A stretch of DNA of 64,000 nucleotides from Lactuca virosa (GCA_928212115.1 CAKMRJ010005745.1:93941103-94005102); one strand, 5' to 3'; counted from the stretch's first letter, positions 24,489-38,444 are shown. The notes: a model not told the origin generated them from the letters alone. A program made the numbers and translations.

Positions 24489-25788
24489 TTATTGTTTTAA
24501 ATTGAATTGCTACAATTGTTGAATTGCAAATTAGGGTTTATAGCTATTAAACCCTAAAGGCCAAATTTTCGATTTCTAGGGTTTTGGATCAAAGGGTTTT
24601 TTCGAAAACCCTAGCCTCCAAAGAACCCTAATCGAAATTAGGGTTAGGGTTTTGAAAACCCTAGCCTCCTCCCTTATGAATTTCGAAATATGCTAAGAGG
24701 ATAACTAGGGTTTCTTGTTTTTGGATAATTGTTACTTAATTAGATTAATTGGATAATTATCCTTACCCTATTTTTCGAAATTAGAGGGATAAGGATTAGG
24801 ATTAAATTAATTGATTAATTTAATTAGATAATCCTTACAAGATTTAATAATTTGATTATAGTTAATTAATAGATAAATATTAAATCTAGTTAATTGGTTT
24901 ATTAAATTTGAATTTAATAGCTTAAATTTCGAAATTTATATAAACCCTTGAAGTTTTAAATGTTTTAAAACACACCTTATATATATATTATAATTAAAAG
25001 TTTAATATTATATATGTATAAGAATATGGTCAGTCAAATCGCTAGTATGCCTCATTCACGAAGCTAATCTATAAGGGGGGTATAAGGAAACTGCCTATAA
25101 AATGGTAGTTGAATGGGTGTCCACTCTCACCCACCACCGCTTCCTTGATTAGTGGAGGGTCGTTAGCAGAACGGATTTGATAGGACAACTACTTCTCATT
25201 AAAAGTATAATATATTAAAGAAAGTACTAGAACATTATTTTCAAAATCCCAACTCTAGTTACTTTAGGAAAAATGTGAAAAGTATGCTAATCCATGAAAT
25301 TGCACATTATGCTTTATTGGTCGTTAGTGGAGCGTGTGTGGTTAACCAGCACACTAAAGGCACTAATAAAGAGTAGCAATGGGTATCTCATAATTGTCAT
25401 TTTGATGGAGCGTGTGTGGTTTACCAGCACATCAATAGTTAATGATAAAGACAATGAGGTTACCAAGCACATTTGCATGGTTATTCACATCTTGTTTGTG
25501 ATCCTCGGCATCCCAGTCACAAATAGAAGAGCATAATCTGAGATTAAAACATGCCATTGAATAGTTTCAATGTATCTCAAAAGAATTAGGAATTTCACTT
25601 CGTTTGTTTCGTCTAATGGTGGAATTGGTGAATCGTCATTCACCTACCTTTATGAAATTTGCACTTGGATCTCGGCATCCCATTTCTAAGTTGTGAATCT
25701 TCATAGTTGGATCCTAACCTTGATATTATATCTTGGGTTATTCTATTAAGGTATCTTGAAATCTAACTAAAACTTTCTTTCTTTTCAG
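24489..25788 (+). ncRNA. Structured leader of element B with conserved-loop hairpins
   Basis: The 1.3-kb untranslated leader begins with telobox-rich sequence (AAACCCTA and TAGGGTTT words, several forming hairpins, 24530-24700). Its second half is homologous to the A leader. Type I hairpins: 25324-25357, stem TTAGTG/CACTAA; 25402-25435, stem TTGATG/CATCAA; loops 22 nt containing GTGTGGTTAACC or GTGTGGTTTACC. Type II hairpins: 25495-25523, stem TTTGTGA/TCACAAA; 25663-25691, stem ACTTGGA/TCTAAGT with one G-U pair; loops 15 nt with CGGCATCCC. A TGGGTG/CACCCA hairpin lies near 25113-25132. Genome packaging or dimerisation is inferred. Confidence 0.7.
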
Positions 25789-26684
25789 ATGTCTACTCCT
25801 GGAAACACTTCTGCTTCATCCTCCTCCAACCAAAACGTCTCTTTGCTCAATATCTGCTCCAAAGTCGTTATGGATGGCTCAAACTATAACGATTGGATGC
25901 GCAACATCAAGATGGCTCTTCGTTTCGAGAACAAAGAATATGTTCTTGAAAAGGAGCTGAAAGAGCTTGATGAGAATGAAGCTACTCCTGAAGATCTTGC
26001 TGCCTACAAGAAACATTACGATGATGCTACCAAAGTGGCATGCATCATGGTGGCAACTATGTCCCCAGAACTGCAGAGGTACTATGAGGACTACTGGCCT
26101 TTCGAGATGAACAAGGACCTTATGGAAAAGTACCATAAGCGAGCTCGTCAAGAAAAGTTCGAAGTAGTCAAGTCACTCATGGCTTGCAAGATGAAAGATG
26201 GGGAGTCGTTGTGTCACATGTGCAAAGAATGCAACGCTACATAGAGCGTTTGGTCAAGCTCAATATTCACTTTGATGAGGAATTGGCCATTGACATGGTC
26301 TTGAACTCACTTCCTGAATGTTATGGTCAGTTTATTCTAACTTACCATTTGAACAATACTGAGCAGACCTTGGCCCAATTGCACAACTTGTTGCAGACAG
26401 CTGAGGCAGGGATGAAAGGTAAAAGTATACCCTCCACACCTGCTAGTGCCCCTGTTTTGGCTATTGGACAGGGAAAGGGGAAAAAGAGGAAAGGTCCTCC
26501 CAAGCAAAACTGGAAGAGCAAGGCTCAAGCTGGGTCATCTAGTAATGGCCCAAAGGCTAAGCCCAATGGTTCCACTCCCCATGTTTCTGATCCAAAAGAG
26601 GCAGTTTGCTTTTACTGCAACCAAAAGGGGCATTGGAAGAGATCTTGCCCACATATCTGCAAGATATCAAGGATGGCAAAGTGA
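25789..26684 (+). pseudogene. Element B gag (UBN2/copia type), frameshifted
   Basis: Starts MSTPGNTSASSSSNQN right after a CTTTTCAG. Contains the copia gag core (DGSNYNDWMRNIKMALR, LEKELKELDENEATPED, then after a shift RYIERLVKLNIHFDEELAID and SLPECYGQFI), a basic Gly/Lys linker (GKGKKRKGPPKQNWKSK) and one CCHC knuckle CFYCNQKGHWKRSC. A frameshift near 26235 splits capsid. After the knuckle the frame runs on briefly and stops, while the protease continues in another frame. Gag would form the virus-like particle. Confidence 0.9.
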
Positions 26685-26866
26685 AGCCATCTTCGGCAGG
26701 TATTTACACTATTTCTGCTAATAACTCATTATCTTCTCGTTCATGGGTCCTTGATACAGGATGTGGTTTTCATATCTGTTCTGATTTGCAGGGTCTAAAG
26801 GAAAGTGAGGAGATAGAGCGAGGAAGGATAAACCTGATCATGGGAAACAAAAGTCTTCACCAGTAA
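26640..26866 (+). pseudogene. Element B protease remnant
   Basis: Contains the aspartic protease signature SWVLDTGCGFHICSD (DTG active site) in the +1-shifted frame after the zinc knuckle. It stops near 26863 after IMGNKSLHQ and the next domain follows in yet another frame, so the protease end is shortened by a small indel. Confidence 0.8.
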
Positions 26867-26874
26867 CCAAGATC

Positions 26875-28480
26875 GGAGTTTATCAGCTTCTGCTTAGTAA
26901 TGATGTTAGATTAGATTTAATAAATTGTTGCTATTCGTCTGAGATGACGAGAAACATTATTTCATTTCATGCATTGTTCAGACAAGGTTTTACATATTCT
27001 TTTAATGATTTGAATGGTTCAATTTCTGTTTATAAGAATGGTGTTTTTATGTTTGAAGCTTTGCCTTGTAATGGTGTGTATGAAACAGTGACTTGTGTTG
27101 ATAGCCTAGGAAATAGTGTACTTAATATTGACTTGTCTAATAGTGTAGACAAGGCATGCTTGTGGCATTGTCGTCTTGGACACATTAACAAGAAACGCAT
27201 AGCCCAACTCCAAAAGGATGGAGTGTTGGAATCATTTGACCTAAAGTCAGATGATATGTGTGAGTCTTGTCTTTTGGGAAAGATGACAAAATCACCATTC
27301 ACAGGGTCTTGTGAAAGAGGTGAAGGTCTGTTGGATCTCATACACACGGATGTGTGTGGACCCTTCAGATCAACTACAAGAGATGCTAATCGATTCTATG
27401 TGACCTTCACTGACGATTATAGCAGATATGGATATATCTACTTGATCAAGCATAAGTCAGAAACTTTTGAAAAGTTCAAAGAGTTTAAGCATGAAGTCGA
27501 AAATCAATTGGGCAGAAAGATAAAGATACTTAGATCCGATAGAGGCGGGGAGTATCTTAGTATCGAGTTTAACGACTATCTGAAAGAATGTGGGATAGTC
27601 TCACAATTGACTCCTCCTAGGACACCACAGTTAAATGGTGTAGCTGAGAGGCGCAATCGAACCTTGTTAGACATGGTTCGTTCTATGATGAGTCGGGCTT
27701 CGCTTCCTATTCACTTCTGGGGGTATGCCTTAGAGACAGCCGCCCACATCCTCAATCTTGTCCCTACAAAGAAGGTTGCCAAAACACCTCACGAAATGTG
27801 GACAGGGAAAGTTCCCTCGTTAGCACATATTAAAGTCTGGGGTTGTGAAGCTTTCGTAAGACGAGAGACTCACGACAAGCTAGCAGCTAGAAGTGAGAAA
27901 TGTGTTTTCATTGGTTACCCAAAGCAGTCTTTTGGATATTTGTTCTACAGGCCTAGTGAGAACGTGGTCTTTGTAGCACGAAGAGGAGTCTTTCTTGAAA
28001 GAGAGCTCATATTCAAAGAGGACAGTGGGAGCACTATTGACCTTGAAGAAATTCAAGAGTCAGCCAATGAAGGAACCTTAGATGACACTAGCACTCAACC
28101 AGAGGAAACAGTTCCTGTTGAACCAATTGATAACTCATTACCTCTTAGAAGATCCACTAGGGTGAGTGTGCCACCTGAGTTGTATGGTTTTCATATTACT
28201 TCAGATGGTGACACATTCATAAGTGACAGAACACTGGTAAACTTAGATGAACCAGTCACTTATAAGGAAGCAATGGCAGGCCCAGAGGCTTCCAAGTGGA
28301 AAGAGGCAATGGACAGCGAGATTAAGTCCATGTATGACAACCAAGTTTGGAATTTGGTTGATAGTGCACCAGGTCGCAAGACAGTTGGGTGCAAATGGAT
28401 CTTCAAGAAGAAGACAGACATGGATGGGAATGTGCATACATTCAAGGCTCGACTGGTTGCAAAAGGTTTACTCAAACCCC
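26875..28480 (+). pseudogene. Element B integrase (GAG-pre-integrase, zinc finger, DDE core)
   Basis: A long frame (Met at 26944) begins with EMTRNIISFHALFRQGF, then the zinc-binding pre-integrase segment (LWHCRLGHINKKRI ... CESCLLGKMTKSPF), then the DDE core: DLIHTDVCGPF, FTDDYSRYGYIYLIKHKSE, LRSDRGGEYLS and GVAERRNRTLLDMVR with the Glu. It continues through KVWGCEAF and GYLFYRPSENVVFV into the linker to RT. Copia order (integrase before RT) is confirmed. The sequence type matches Angela/BARE-lineage pol. A shift near 28460 breaks the join to RT. Confidence 0.93.
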
Positions 28481-29531
28481 AGGGGTTGACTATGATGAGA
28501 CTTTTTCGCCAGTGGCTAAGATTAAATCTATTAGGATATTGCTCGCCATAGCTGCCTTTCATGATTATGAAATCTGGCAGATGGATGTCAAAACTGCTTT
28601 CCTTAATGGGAAGTTGGCTGAAGATGTTTACATGAGTCAGCCAGAGGGTTTTGTTGATGCAAAGTTTCCCAATAGAGTGTGCAAGCTTGAGAAATCCATT
28701 TATGGATTGAAACAAGCATCTCGCAGTTGGAATCTTTGCTTCCATGAGAAAGTCAAAGAGTTTGGTTTCTCTAGAAGTGAAGATGAGTTCTGTGTGTATA
28801 TCAAGGCTAGTGGGAGTATAGTAACTTTTCTGGTGTTGTATGTCGATGACATATTACTCATTGGTAACGACGTTCCAACCTTGAAAGAAGTTAAGTCTTG
28901 GCTTGGAAAGTGTTTTGCCATGAAAGACCTTGGAGAAGCTGCCTATATTCTTGGGATTAGAATATTGAGAGATAGAAAGAAGAGACTAATTGGACTTAGT
29001 CAGAGCACATACTTGGATAAGGTACTAAAGAGGTTTAGTATGGAAAATTCCAAGAAGGGAGAGCTACCTATCCAGAGCAATACCAAATTGAGTAAGACTC
29101 AATGCCCGAGTACAGATGTTGAAATAGATGACATGAGTCGTGTACCTTATGCTTCCGTTGTCGGATCGATCATGTACGCTATGACATGTACTCGCCCTGA
29201 TGTGGCATTTGCTTTGAGCATGGTCAGTCGCTATCAGGGAAACCCAGGTAGAGCTCATTGGATAGCAGTTAAGAATATACTCAAGTATTTGCGAAGGACA
29301 AAGGACTGGGTTCTTGTGCTTGGTGGCAGTGATACTTTGAGAGTAGATGGTTACAGTGATGCCAGCTTTCAGACGGATAGAGATAACTTCCGTTCTCAGT
29401 CGGGCTGGGTATTTTTACTGAATGGAGGAGCAGTTACTTGGAAGAGTTCCAAGCAAAATACGGTGGCTGATTCTACTTGTGAATCAGAGTACATTGCAGC
29501 AAGTGAAGCGCGAAAGAAGCAGCTTGGTTGA
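28389..29531 (+). pseudogene. Element B reverse transcriptase and RNase H start
   Basis: Holds the RT blocks: QTPGVDYDETFSPVAK, WQMDVKTAFLNG, VYMSQPEGF, YGLKQASRSWN and the catalytic LYVDDILLIGND (YVDD box). Then come VVGSIMYAMTCTRPDVAFA and RNase H (VDGYSDASFQTD, ADSTCESEYIAASEA). The frame shifts just after this last block near 29515. RT copies the element RNA inside the particle. Two frames overlap at 28389-28551 because the integrase-side frame was shifted near 28460. Confidence 0.93.
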
Positions 29532-29830
29532 GGAACTTCATCGGGGATCTCAGAGTTGTTCCAACCATCCAGGAGCCTATGGAACTGTTCTGCGATAATG
29601 AAGGAGCGGTTGCCTTGACAAAGGAACCGAGAGATCATGGTAAGACCAGACATATCGACAGAAAGTACCATTTCATAGACATAGAGTTGAAGAAGGCCAT
29701 CTTTAGTAAAGAGGGTGTCATCTGAAGATAACCCAGCAGATCCCCTCACAAAGGGTCTGAGTAGGGCTAAGCATATTCAGCATGCTCGGAGCATAGGACT
29801 GAAAGATGATATTAGTTTTAGTAGTTAGAT
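29510..29830 (+). pseudogene. Element B RNase H end, shifted frame
   Basis: Continues RNase H in another frame: FIGDLRVVPTIQEPMELF, CDNEGAVALTKEPRDHG, KTRHIDRKYHFI. A premature stop at about 29723 follows KEGVI. The usual PADPFTKGL-type C-terminal tail is traceable beyond it in shifted frames. Confidence 0.85.
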
Positions 29831-30680
29831 TAGTTTTTGAAACTTGTAACAAAGTAAATGTAATTGACTTTTGGTGATTAAATAATAAAGTATTATTTAT
29901 AAGTTTGGCTACTACCTTTTGTCAATTGTTTATTACTGTGTTTTATTTTGCATGTTTTACTTCCTGAATAATGAGATTATTCAAACTCCACAGTCGCTCG
30001 TACTCTTGGAAGTAAGTAGTGAATTAAGACTGTCATGAATTGGATTGCAGATTGTCTAAGGATAGACATGGCAATAGAATTGCTGCAATGTTCATGAGTA
30101 CTCAGAAATTGAGATTTGAGTATTGGATAAACCCCCGCTCAGAGTATTACTTCATGGAATTCATCACGAGTAATACTGAGACGATAATATCTTATAATCT
30201 TGAAACGAAGATATATGAGTTGTAATTTACAAGTCGGTTGTGCATTGGTGATACGAAAACGCATCAGTAACTTGGTGTTATAAAACGTATTGTCATGCAT
30301 AATTTGATGAGTAAAAGATACAAGCATATGAGTCAACGTTTATTCGTTCCTTTTGCCCTAACAGGAAAAGCGATATCTGTGGGCCCCTCGATGATTTGGT
30401 GTTGACTTATGTGCTGGGCCCAGCCAGGACTAAATTGATGTGTTCGATTAGAAGTCCTACATCATCACAAATCAGGAATCGGGAAACATAGATTCTGGAC
30501 AAACAGATTGATTACATTCCATGTCTTTTGTCTGGGGATATCAAGCAGAACGAAGGGTTATATGATCACTTATCTTAGGACACGTAACTGACTGGGTCAG
30601 AGTTCGGCAGCAGCTTTTGGAAGCTACAATTTGCTGGTCAAATTTAGAAGGCATACTAGCAATTATAGTTACAGACTTAT
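29831..30680 (+). mobile_element. Element B 3' non-coding tail
   Basis: About 850 bp between pol and the polypurine tract, homologous to the tail of A (33960-34637 plus 46704-46860). It holds the hairpin at 29965-29983 (TGAATAAT-GAG-ATTATTCA) and a shared GTGGGCCCCTCGATGATTT block near 30380. A 61-codon frame (30040-30225) is not supported as a gene. Confidence 0.8.
29965..29983 (+). ncRNA. Tail hairpin of element B
   Basis: 8-bp perfect stem, 3-nt loop GAG. Its counterparts in A (34084-34100, GAATAAC-TAG-GTTATTC) and E (10217-10233) have a changed closing pair or loop but still pair, as expected for a conserved RNA fold. Confidence 0.65.
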
Positions 30681-30693
30681 CCAAGTGGGAGAC
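30681..30693 (+). promoter_or_regulatory. Polypurine tract of element B
   Basis: CCAAGTGGGAGAC directly precedes the 3' LTR. Confidence 0.92.
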
Positions 30694-31558
30694 TGTTGGA
30701 TTAGGTGTCTAAGCCCATAACTATAATTGGTATGTACTTGAATTGACAGCAGCACAGTCCTTTTGGGTTGCCCTCAACCTAGCAACTGGACAAGAAAATT
30801 ATGAAAGGAGAGATATTAATTTATAAGATTAATAAATTAATATATATATATAAATGATTTATTAATATGTTAATGGATTAATATATTAATTAGAAATCAT
30901 TATGTTTAATTAATTGTTAGCCAGAAATTAATCAGAATTGATTTTGGGGTTAAAAGAATTAATTATAAGGTGCAGGGACTAGTTTGCAATTATCTAATAG
31001 TTGAGTGGAAGGCTCTAGAACCCCCTTGGAAGAGGGTGGACGAAATCTTTAGGGAAACCCTAATAATTTCGTCCATAGGGGCTTGGATAAGGCCCTTGGG
31101 TTTGCTTAGGCCCTAAGCAAAGGATAACTAGGGTTTCCCTTAAACCCTAGATCCCTCAGCTATATAAGGAGCCTCCTGGTTCTTGTTTTTGGTGACTCTT
31201 TCTTTTGAAGAAACCCTAAGGCCGAGATTTTGCATACTCCCTCTCCCCTCTCTCTTCTACTTTCCTTCTTGCTAGTTTGGGTGTGATTCCATTAGAGGCA
31301 TTACACTTGTGGTGCTAAAGCTTCCAAGAAGATCAAGATCAAGATCAAGAGGATTGTCAATTGTTTGCTATAACAATTGAAAGGTATGTAAACCCTAAAC
31401 CCTAGTTTACTATTTTCGAAAATAGCCTCTCTCCTCTAGGGTTCTTGTTTTGCAATTCAAAGTTGTATGTTCAATAGTTAAAACATAGATCCAAAGTAGG
31501 TTGCATGTGAACTTAGGAATTGTTTTTCTAGGTTATTTGTTTTACCTAAAACCCATCA
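30694..31558 (+). mobile_element. Element B, 3' LTR
   Basis: 865 bp, nearly identical to the 5' LTR; the last bases read CCCATCA instead of CCCTACA. It is followed at once by the CTAAT target duplication (31559-31563). Confidence 0.95.
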
Positions 31559-31563
31559 CTAAT

Positions 31564-34083
31564 CAGGTCCACCACAAAGAACGATAAGGCTATTCTTCAT
31601 GATTTGCTAAAGTTTAGTAAATATGGTTGTGCTTACAAGTTTAACTATAATTCTGAAACATTGGAAAAGTTTCAATGTATGGTAGGTCGAATGAGAAGAA
31701 TCAAATTAGGCAGAAAGATAAAAGTTTCTCCAATCTGAAAAGATGGGAGAGTACTTCAGTATCATGTTTTATGATCATCTTAATCATTAGGAAAAACCAT
31801 ATCACAAATGACCCTCTAAGGACATCTTAGTGCAATTGTTTGACTAAGAAGAGGAATCGTGAATTGTTGAAATGGTTAAATCAAAAGATGAATCATACTT
31901 CGTTCCAAAATTGAGTCTTAGAATAATACTCCAAGATCGAGCCTTGAGTAACATAATGTTAAGAAGGTTTAAAACACTTATCAAATGTAGAGTAAAATGT
32001 TTTCTGCTCTAGTACATTTGAAATTGGTGAGTTGTGATGTTTTGGATAAAACAAAGACCAACTAAGGCCAATTGTGTGAAGTGTTTGTCTTGATAAGAAT
32101 CCGCACTAACTCTTGAATATTTGTTTGTCAAGGAATGGTTCTTGACAAGAGAATCTCATATGTCATGGAGTCAGTGGGAGTCTTAAAGATCTTGAAAAGT
32201 TTCAAGAACTAATCAAGGGTATTGTTTATCACTAGCACACGACTTGAGGTTTATAACCTATCGTGTTGACATATTCTTGTTTCTATGCCCATTCCTGTTA
32301 AAATAGACTATCCATGTGAGTTCTATGAGTTCTTAGTTGTTTGTATAACTACTTGGAAGCAATGGTAGGCCCTTGTGCTACCAGGTGGCAAGAAGTTAAG
32401 ATTGAACAAGTTCAGTCCATATCAGTTTGGATTTCTCACTAACCTCCTCTTGTGGTTAAGTTTTGGACAAATTCATATGGATAGGAACACATACACCATA
32501 AAAATCTAAGTGTCATAAGGTGTCTCTACGATTCATGAAAATGATGGTGAGGAAACTCTTTCACTAAGTAGATTTTAAATAGTTAGAAATTTTGATATTT
32601 GCATTTCTCAAATTCAATTATGATTACGACATCCCTTTTCATAATTTGAATTGTGAGCAATGGCAAAGGTCTAAACATTATGATTACGGCATCCCTCTTC
32701 ATAATTGTTTAGACACACATGTGAGCTATCTAAGGAAAGGCGTATGATTTTGGGAAGCTTAGATAAAGTTTTATCGAAGCACCTCGTACCAGAAGTCTGA
32801 ACTTTGGTAAGAAAGTCAATAAGTATTGATTTCTAGAAGTCCGGCTGATTTCTGGATACATGTCAAAGCTAGTGGGAGCATAAGTGTTATTCTAATAACT
32901 ATCATGTTAGTGGGAGCATGATTATTATGTTAAGTATTGCAAGTTAGCAATGTTAATTATAGAAAAAAAAAGTTTCAATTTGCAAAGTTGCAGGGTTTGA
33001 AAAGTTGTTTTGCTATTATTAAGGGAGAGGAAATTATACTTCATTCCAATTCTATAAGCTTAAATTGAGATTTTAATCAAATTTAGTCAAGTATATATAT
33101 ATATATGGATGTTTTGTTGGAATGGTTCAACATAAGGAAATTCTATATATGGAAATATTAATTGCATTCTCAATATTCGATTATGATTACGACATCCCTC
33201 TTCATAGTCCGGATTTTGAGAACATGGCTAATAGAAAAAATTATAGCAAAAGACTGGTCTAGGATCATGTCCTTATGTGAGACATTATGAATCATATCCC
33301 ATACACTGTGGATATAGGATGGATTGCATATGCTATAATATTTCTGTGTGTTCTGAATTTTCCAAATGCCTTGGCATTAAGAGGGAAAAAGGACCAGAAC
33401 TGTATATGCCTAAAATGAATAAGCAATTATCGAGGACAATCTGAGGCTTACCAAAGATTAGTTACTTATGGACAGTTGGAAGTATAGTGTTAATTTTGGA
33501 TGGACCATATTGACATATTCTGAAAAGAGGCAACTCTTGTTCAGAAGTCATAGTCAAAATGGGAATATGGAAATGTTTCCATAGGTGGAAGTTATTCTTT
33601 AAATCTGTGTAAGATTAGGAAACTTAATGCAAGAAGGATGTTGAAAGGAATGTACTTATAATGTGAGACTTAGTTTCCATGGAATTTCTCTCCATTGGAA
33701 TACTTTGTAATGTCTGTTTCCGAGTCTTTGTGACTTTTGTGCATAGCCATTACAAGAGGATCATTGCATATAAGTTTAGAATCTGACCGATTTCTGTAAA
33801 TGGCAAAGAATCTTGTATTCTTACATTTATCATAGGATTTGGAATTGTGAAATGAGTATCATTGAAATGTTTTTCAATTGATCTATTTCACAAAGTAAAG
33901 ACCATAGACAAACATAGTGTGCATGCTTGGAGCATGGCATAACTATTGTTTTAATTCAAGTATTAAGTTGATAAATCAAAACATTATTCAATGAATAATG
34001 AGTAATCAATATGAATCAAAAGTGTTTGGGCCATATAGGTTTAGTATTATTCTTGTGCTTCACTTTGCATGTTTTGAAATCCC
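31564..34083 (+). pseudogene. Element A integrase-RT-RNase H region, heavily decayed
   Basis: Resumes element A after B. Traces in order: RSTTKND and SETLEKFQ with LGRKIKV (integrase core, near 31570-31730), DGEYFSIMFYDHL, EAMVGPCATRWQEV (near 32360) and VKASGSIS before the YVDD position (about 32870). All frames are closed by stops and shifts, so nothing functional can be made. Three type II hairpins lie inside (32616-32646, 32669-32714, 33180-33208), where no coding role for them is apparent. It ends in a tail homologous to that of B. Confidence 0.75.
32616..33208 (+). ncRNA. Three type II conserved-loop hairpins inside A
   Basis: 32616-32646: stem AATTATGA/TCATAATT. 32669-32714: about 15-bp stem GTCTAAACATTATGA against its complement with one bulge. 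33180-33208: ATTATGA/TCATAGT with a G-U pair. Each has a 15-nt loop TTACGRCATCCC plus three pyrimidines, the same loop as the leader hairpin at 13602-13628. Stem flanks differ beyond the shared ATTATGA core. Confidence 0.7.
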
Positions 34084-34637
34084 GAATAACTAGGTTATTC
34101 AAACCATCCACAGTCGATCATACTTTGGAAGTAGGTATTGAGGCAAGACTGTCATGAATGGGTCTGTAGTATGTCTAGATGTTTTAGACATAGCTGCAGT
34201 ATTCATGAGTGCTCCTGAAATAAGATTCGAGTATTGGATTAAACCCACGCTCATTTGAATAGCTTCATGGATTTTATCACGAGTGATCATGAGACCATAA
34301 TATCTTATATTATTCAAATGGAGAGATATGAGTTACAGTCTACAAGTTGGTTGCACATTGATAATGTGAAAACGCACCAGTAACTTGGCGTTATAAAACT
34401 CATTGTTGTGTGTGATTTGATGAGTAAATAGAGCAAGCATATGAGTCGAAGTTTATCCATTCCTTTTACCCTTGGAGGGATAAAAGCGATATATGTGGGC
34501 CCCTCGATGATTTAGTGATGACAACCCTAAGCGCTCGGCCGAGCCTGGACTGATTTGATTTGTTCAATTAGTCGGTCGTCATAAATCGGAAATCGGGAAA
34601 CAATAGATGAACAGAGAGAATGATTATAATCCACGTT
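34084..34637 (+). mobile_element. Element A 3' non-coding tail, upstream of gypsy C
   Basis: Matches the tail of B: hairpin 34084-34100, then TGGGCCCCTCGATGATTTAG near 34497. Interrupted at 34638 by element C and resuming at 46704. Confidence 0.8.
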
Positions 34638-37308
<2,671 letters not shown>

Positions 37309-37310
37309 GA

Positions 37311-37323
37311 TTGGTATCAGAGC
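37311..37323 (+). promoter_or_regulatory. Primer-binding site of element C
   Basis: TTGGTATCAGAGC, 2 nt after the LTR end. Confidence 0.92.
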
Positions 37324-37693
37324 ACTGTTTATAGTGAACTCAGTATATCAATCCATAAAAGATATACAAACTATAAATACATTGGGGCTAAGAGCTCTGA
37401 CTACAAGTATACTTTTTAAATATTTAACTATTTTTACAAGAAGTATACTAACACTCATACCTACAAGTACAATATCACAGTCATAAGAACTTAAAAGTAT
37501 TTGGATGTTGGACATTGCAGTCAAACCTGGGCAGTTATGTAATCATATATGGGATTAATATAGCCTGATCAACTATATTGGTTTGAGATATGACCAACAT
37601 GTCTTTGGGAGTGATGGTAGTGTTGCGACATGTCTAAAACTTACCAACTATACATATACAGAAGACCTCCAGAACAGAACATAAAGATTAAAA

Positions 37694-38437
37694 TACTATA
37701 GGAGTATTTTAGGCACTATATACTAATAACAAACATGTGAAAACAAAAGAACCATTGTGGGTAGAACTATAAATATTAAGGGTATATTACAGTTATATAT
37801 AATTAAAGTTATATAGACTTAGAATATATGATCTAGCTTCATTTCCTGTTCCTTGTTTGGTTGTGGATTTAGAGCCGGATCATTTAATCGAAGGTTGATT
37901 ATACCCCAGTTATATATAATTAGTATACACTTTGTTATAGTAATACCTAAAACAAGTTATACAGAATACATTACTTGTTAACTGTAGGTTTCTCTTGTAG
38001 AAACTTGTATTTGTAATCTATCTTTACTAATTATATTCTATATCTCTTATCCCTATTCTCGCTTATACTATAGGAGTATTTTAGGCACTATATACTAATA
38101 ACAAACATGTGAAAACAAAAGAACCATTGTGGGTAGAACTATAAATATTAAGGGTATATTACAGTTATATATAATTAAAGTTATATAGACTTAGAATATA
38201 TGATCTAGCTTCATTTCCTATTCCTTGTTTGGTTGTGGATTTAGAGCCGGATCATTTAATCGAAGGTTGATTATACCCCAGTTATATATAATTAGTATAC
38301 ACTTTGCTATAGTAATACCTAAAACAAGTTATACATAATACATTACTTGTTAACTGTAGGTTTCTCTTGTAGAAACTTGTATTTGTAATCTATCTTTACT
38401 AATTATATTCTATATCTCTTATCCCTATTCTCGCTTA
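37694..38437 (+). repeat. 372-bp tandem duplication in the C leader
   Basis: 37694-38065 is repeated as 38066-38437 with only about three base differences. The junction lies in a TATA microhomology. Each copy carries the motif GTTCCTTGTTTGGTTGTGG. Confidence 0.93.
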
Positions 38438-38444
38438 TATATCA

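Noticed and set aside
27030..28921. Minus-strand frames within B pol
   Set aside because: Antisense of well-recognised integrase and RT domains.
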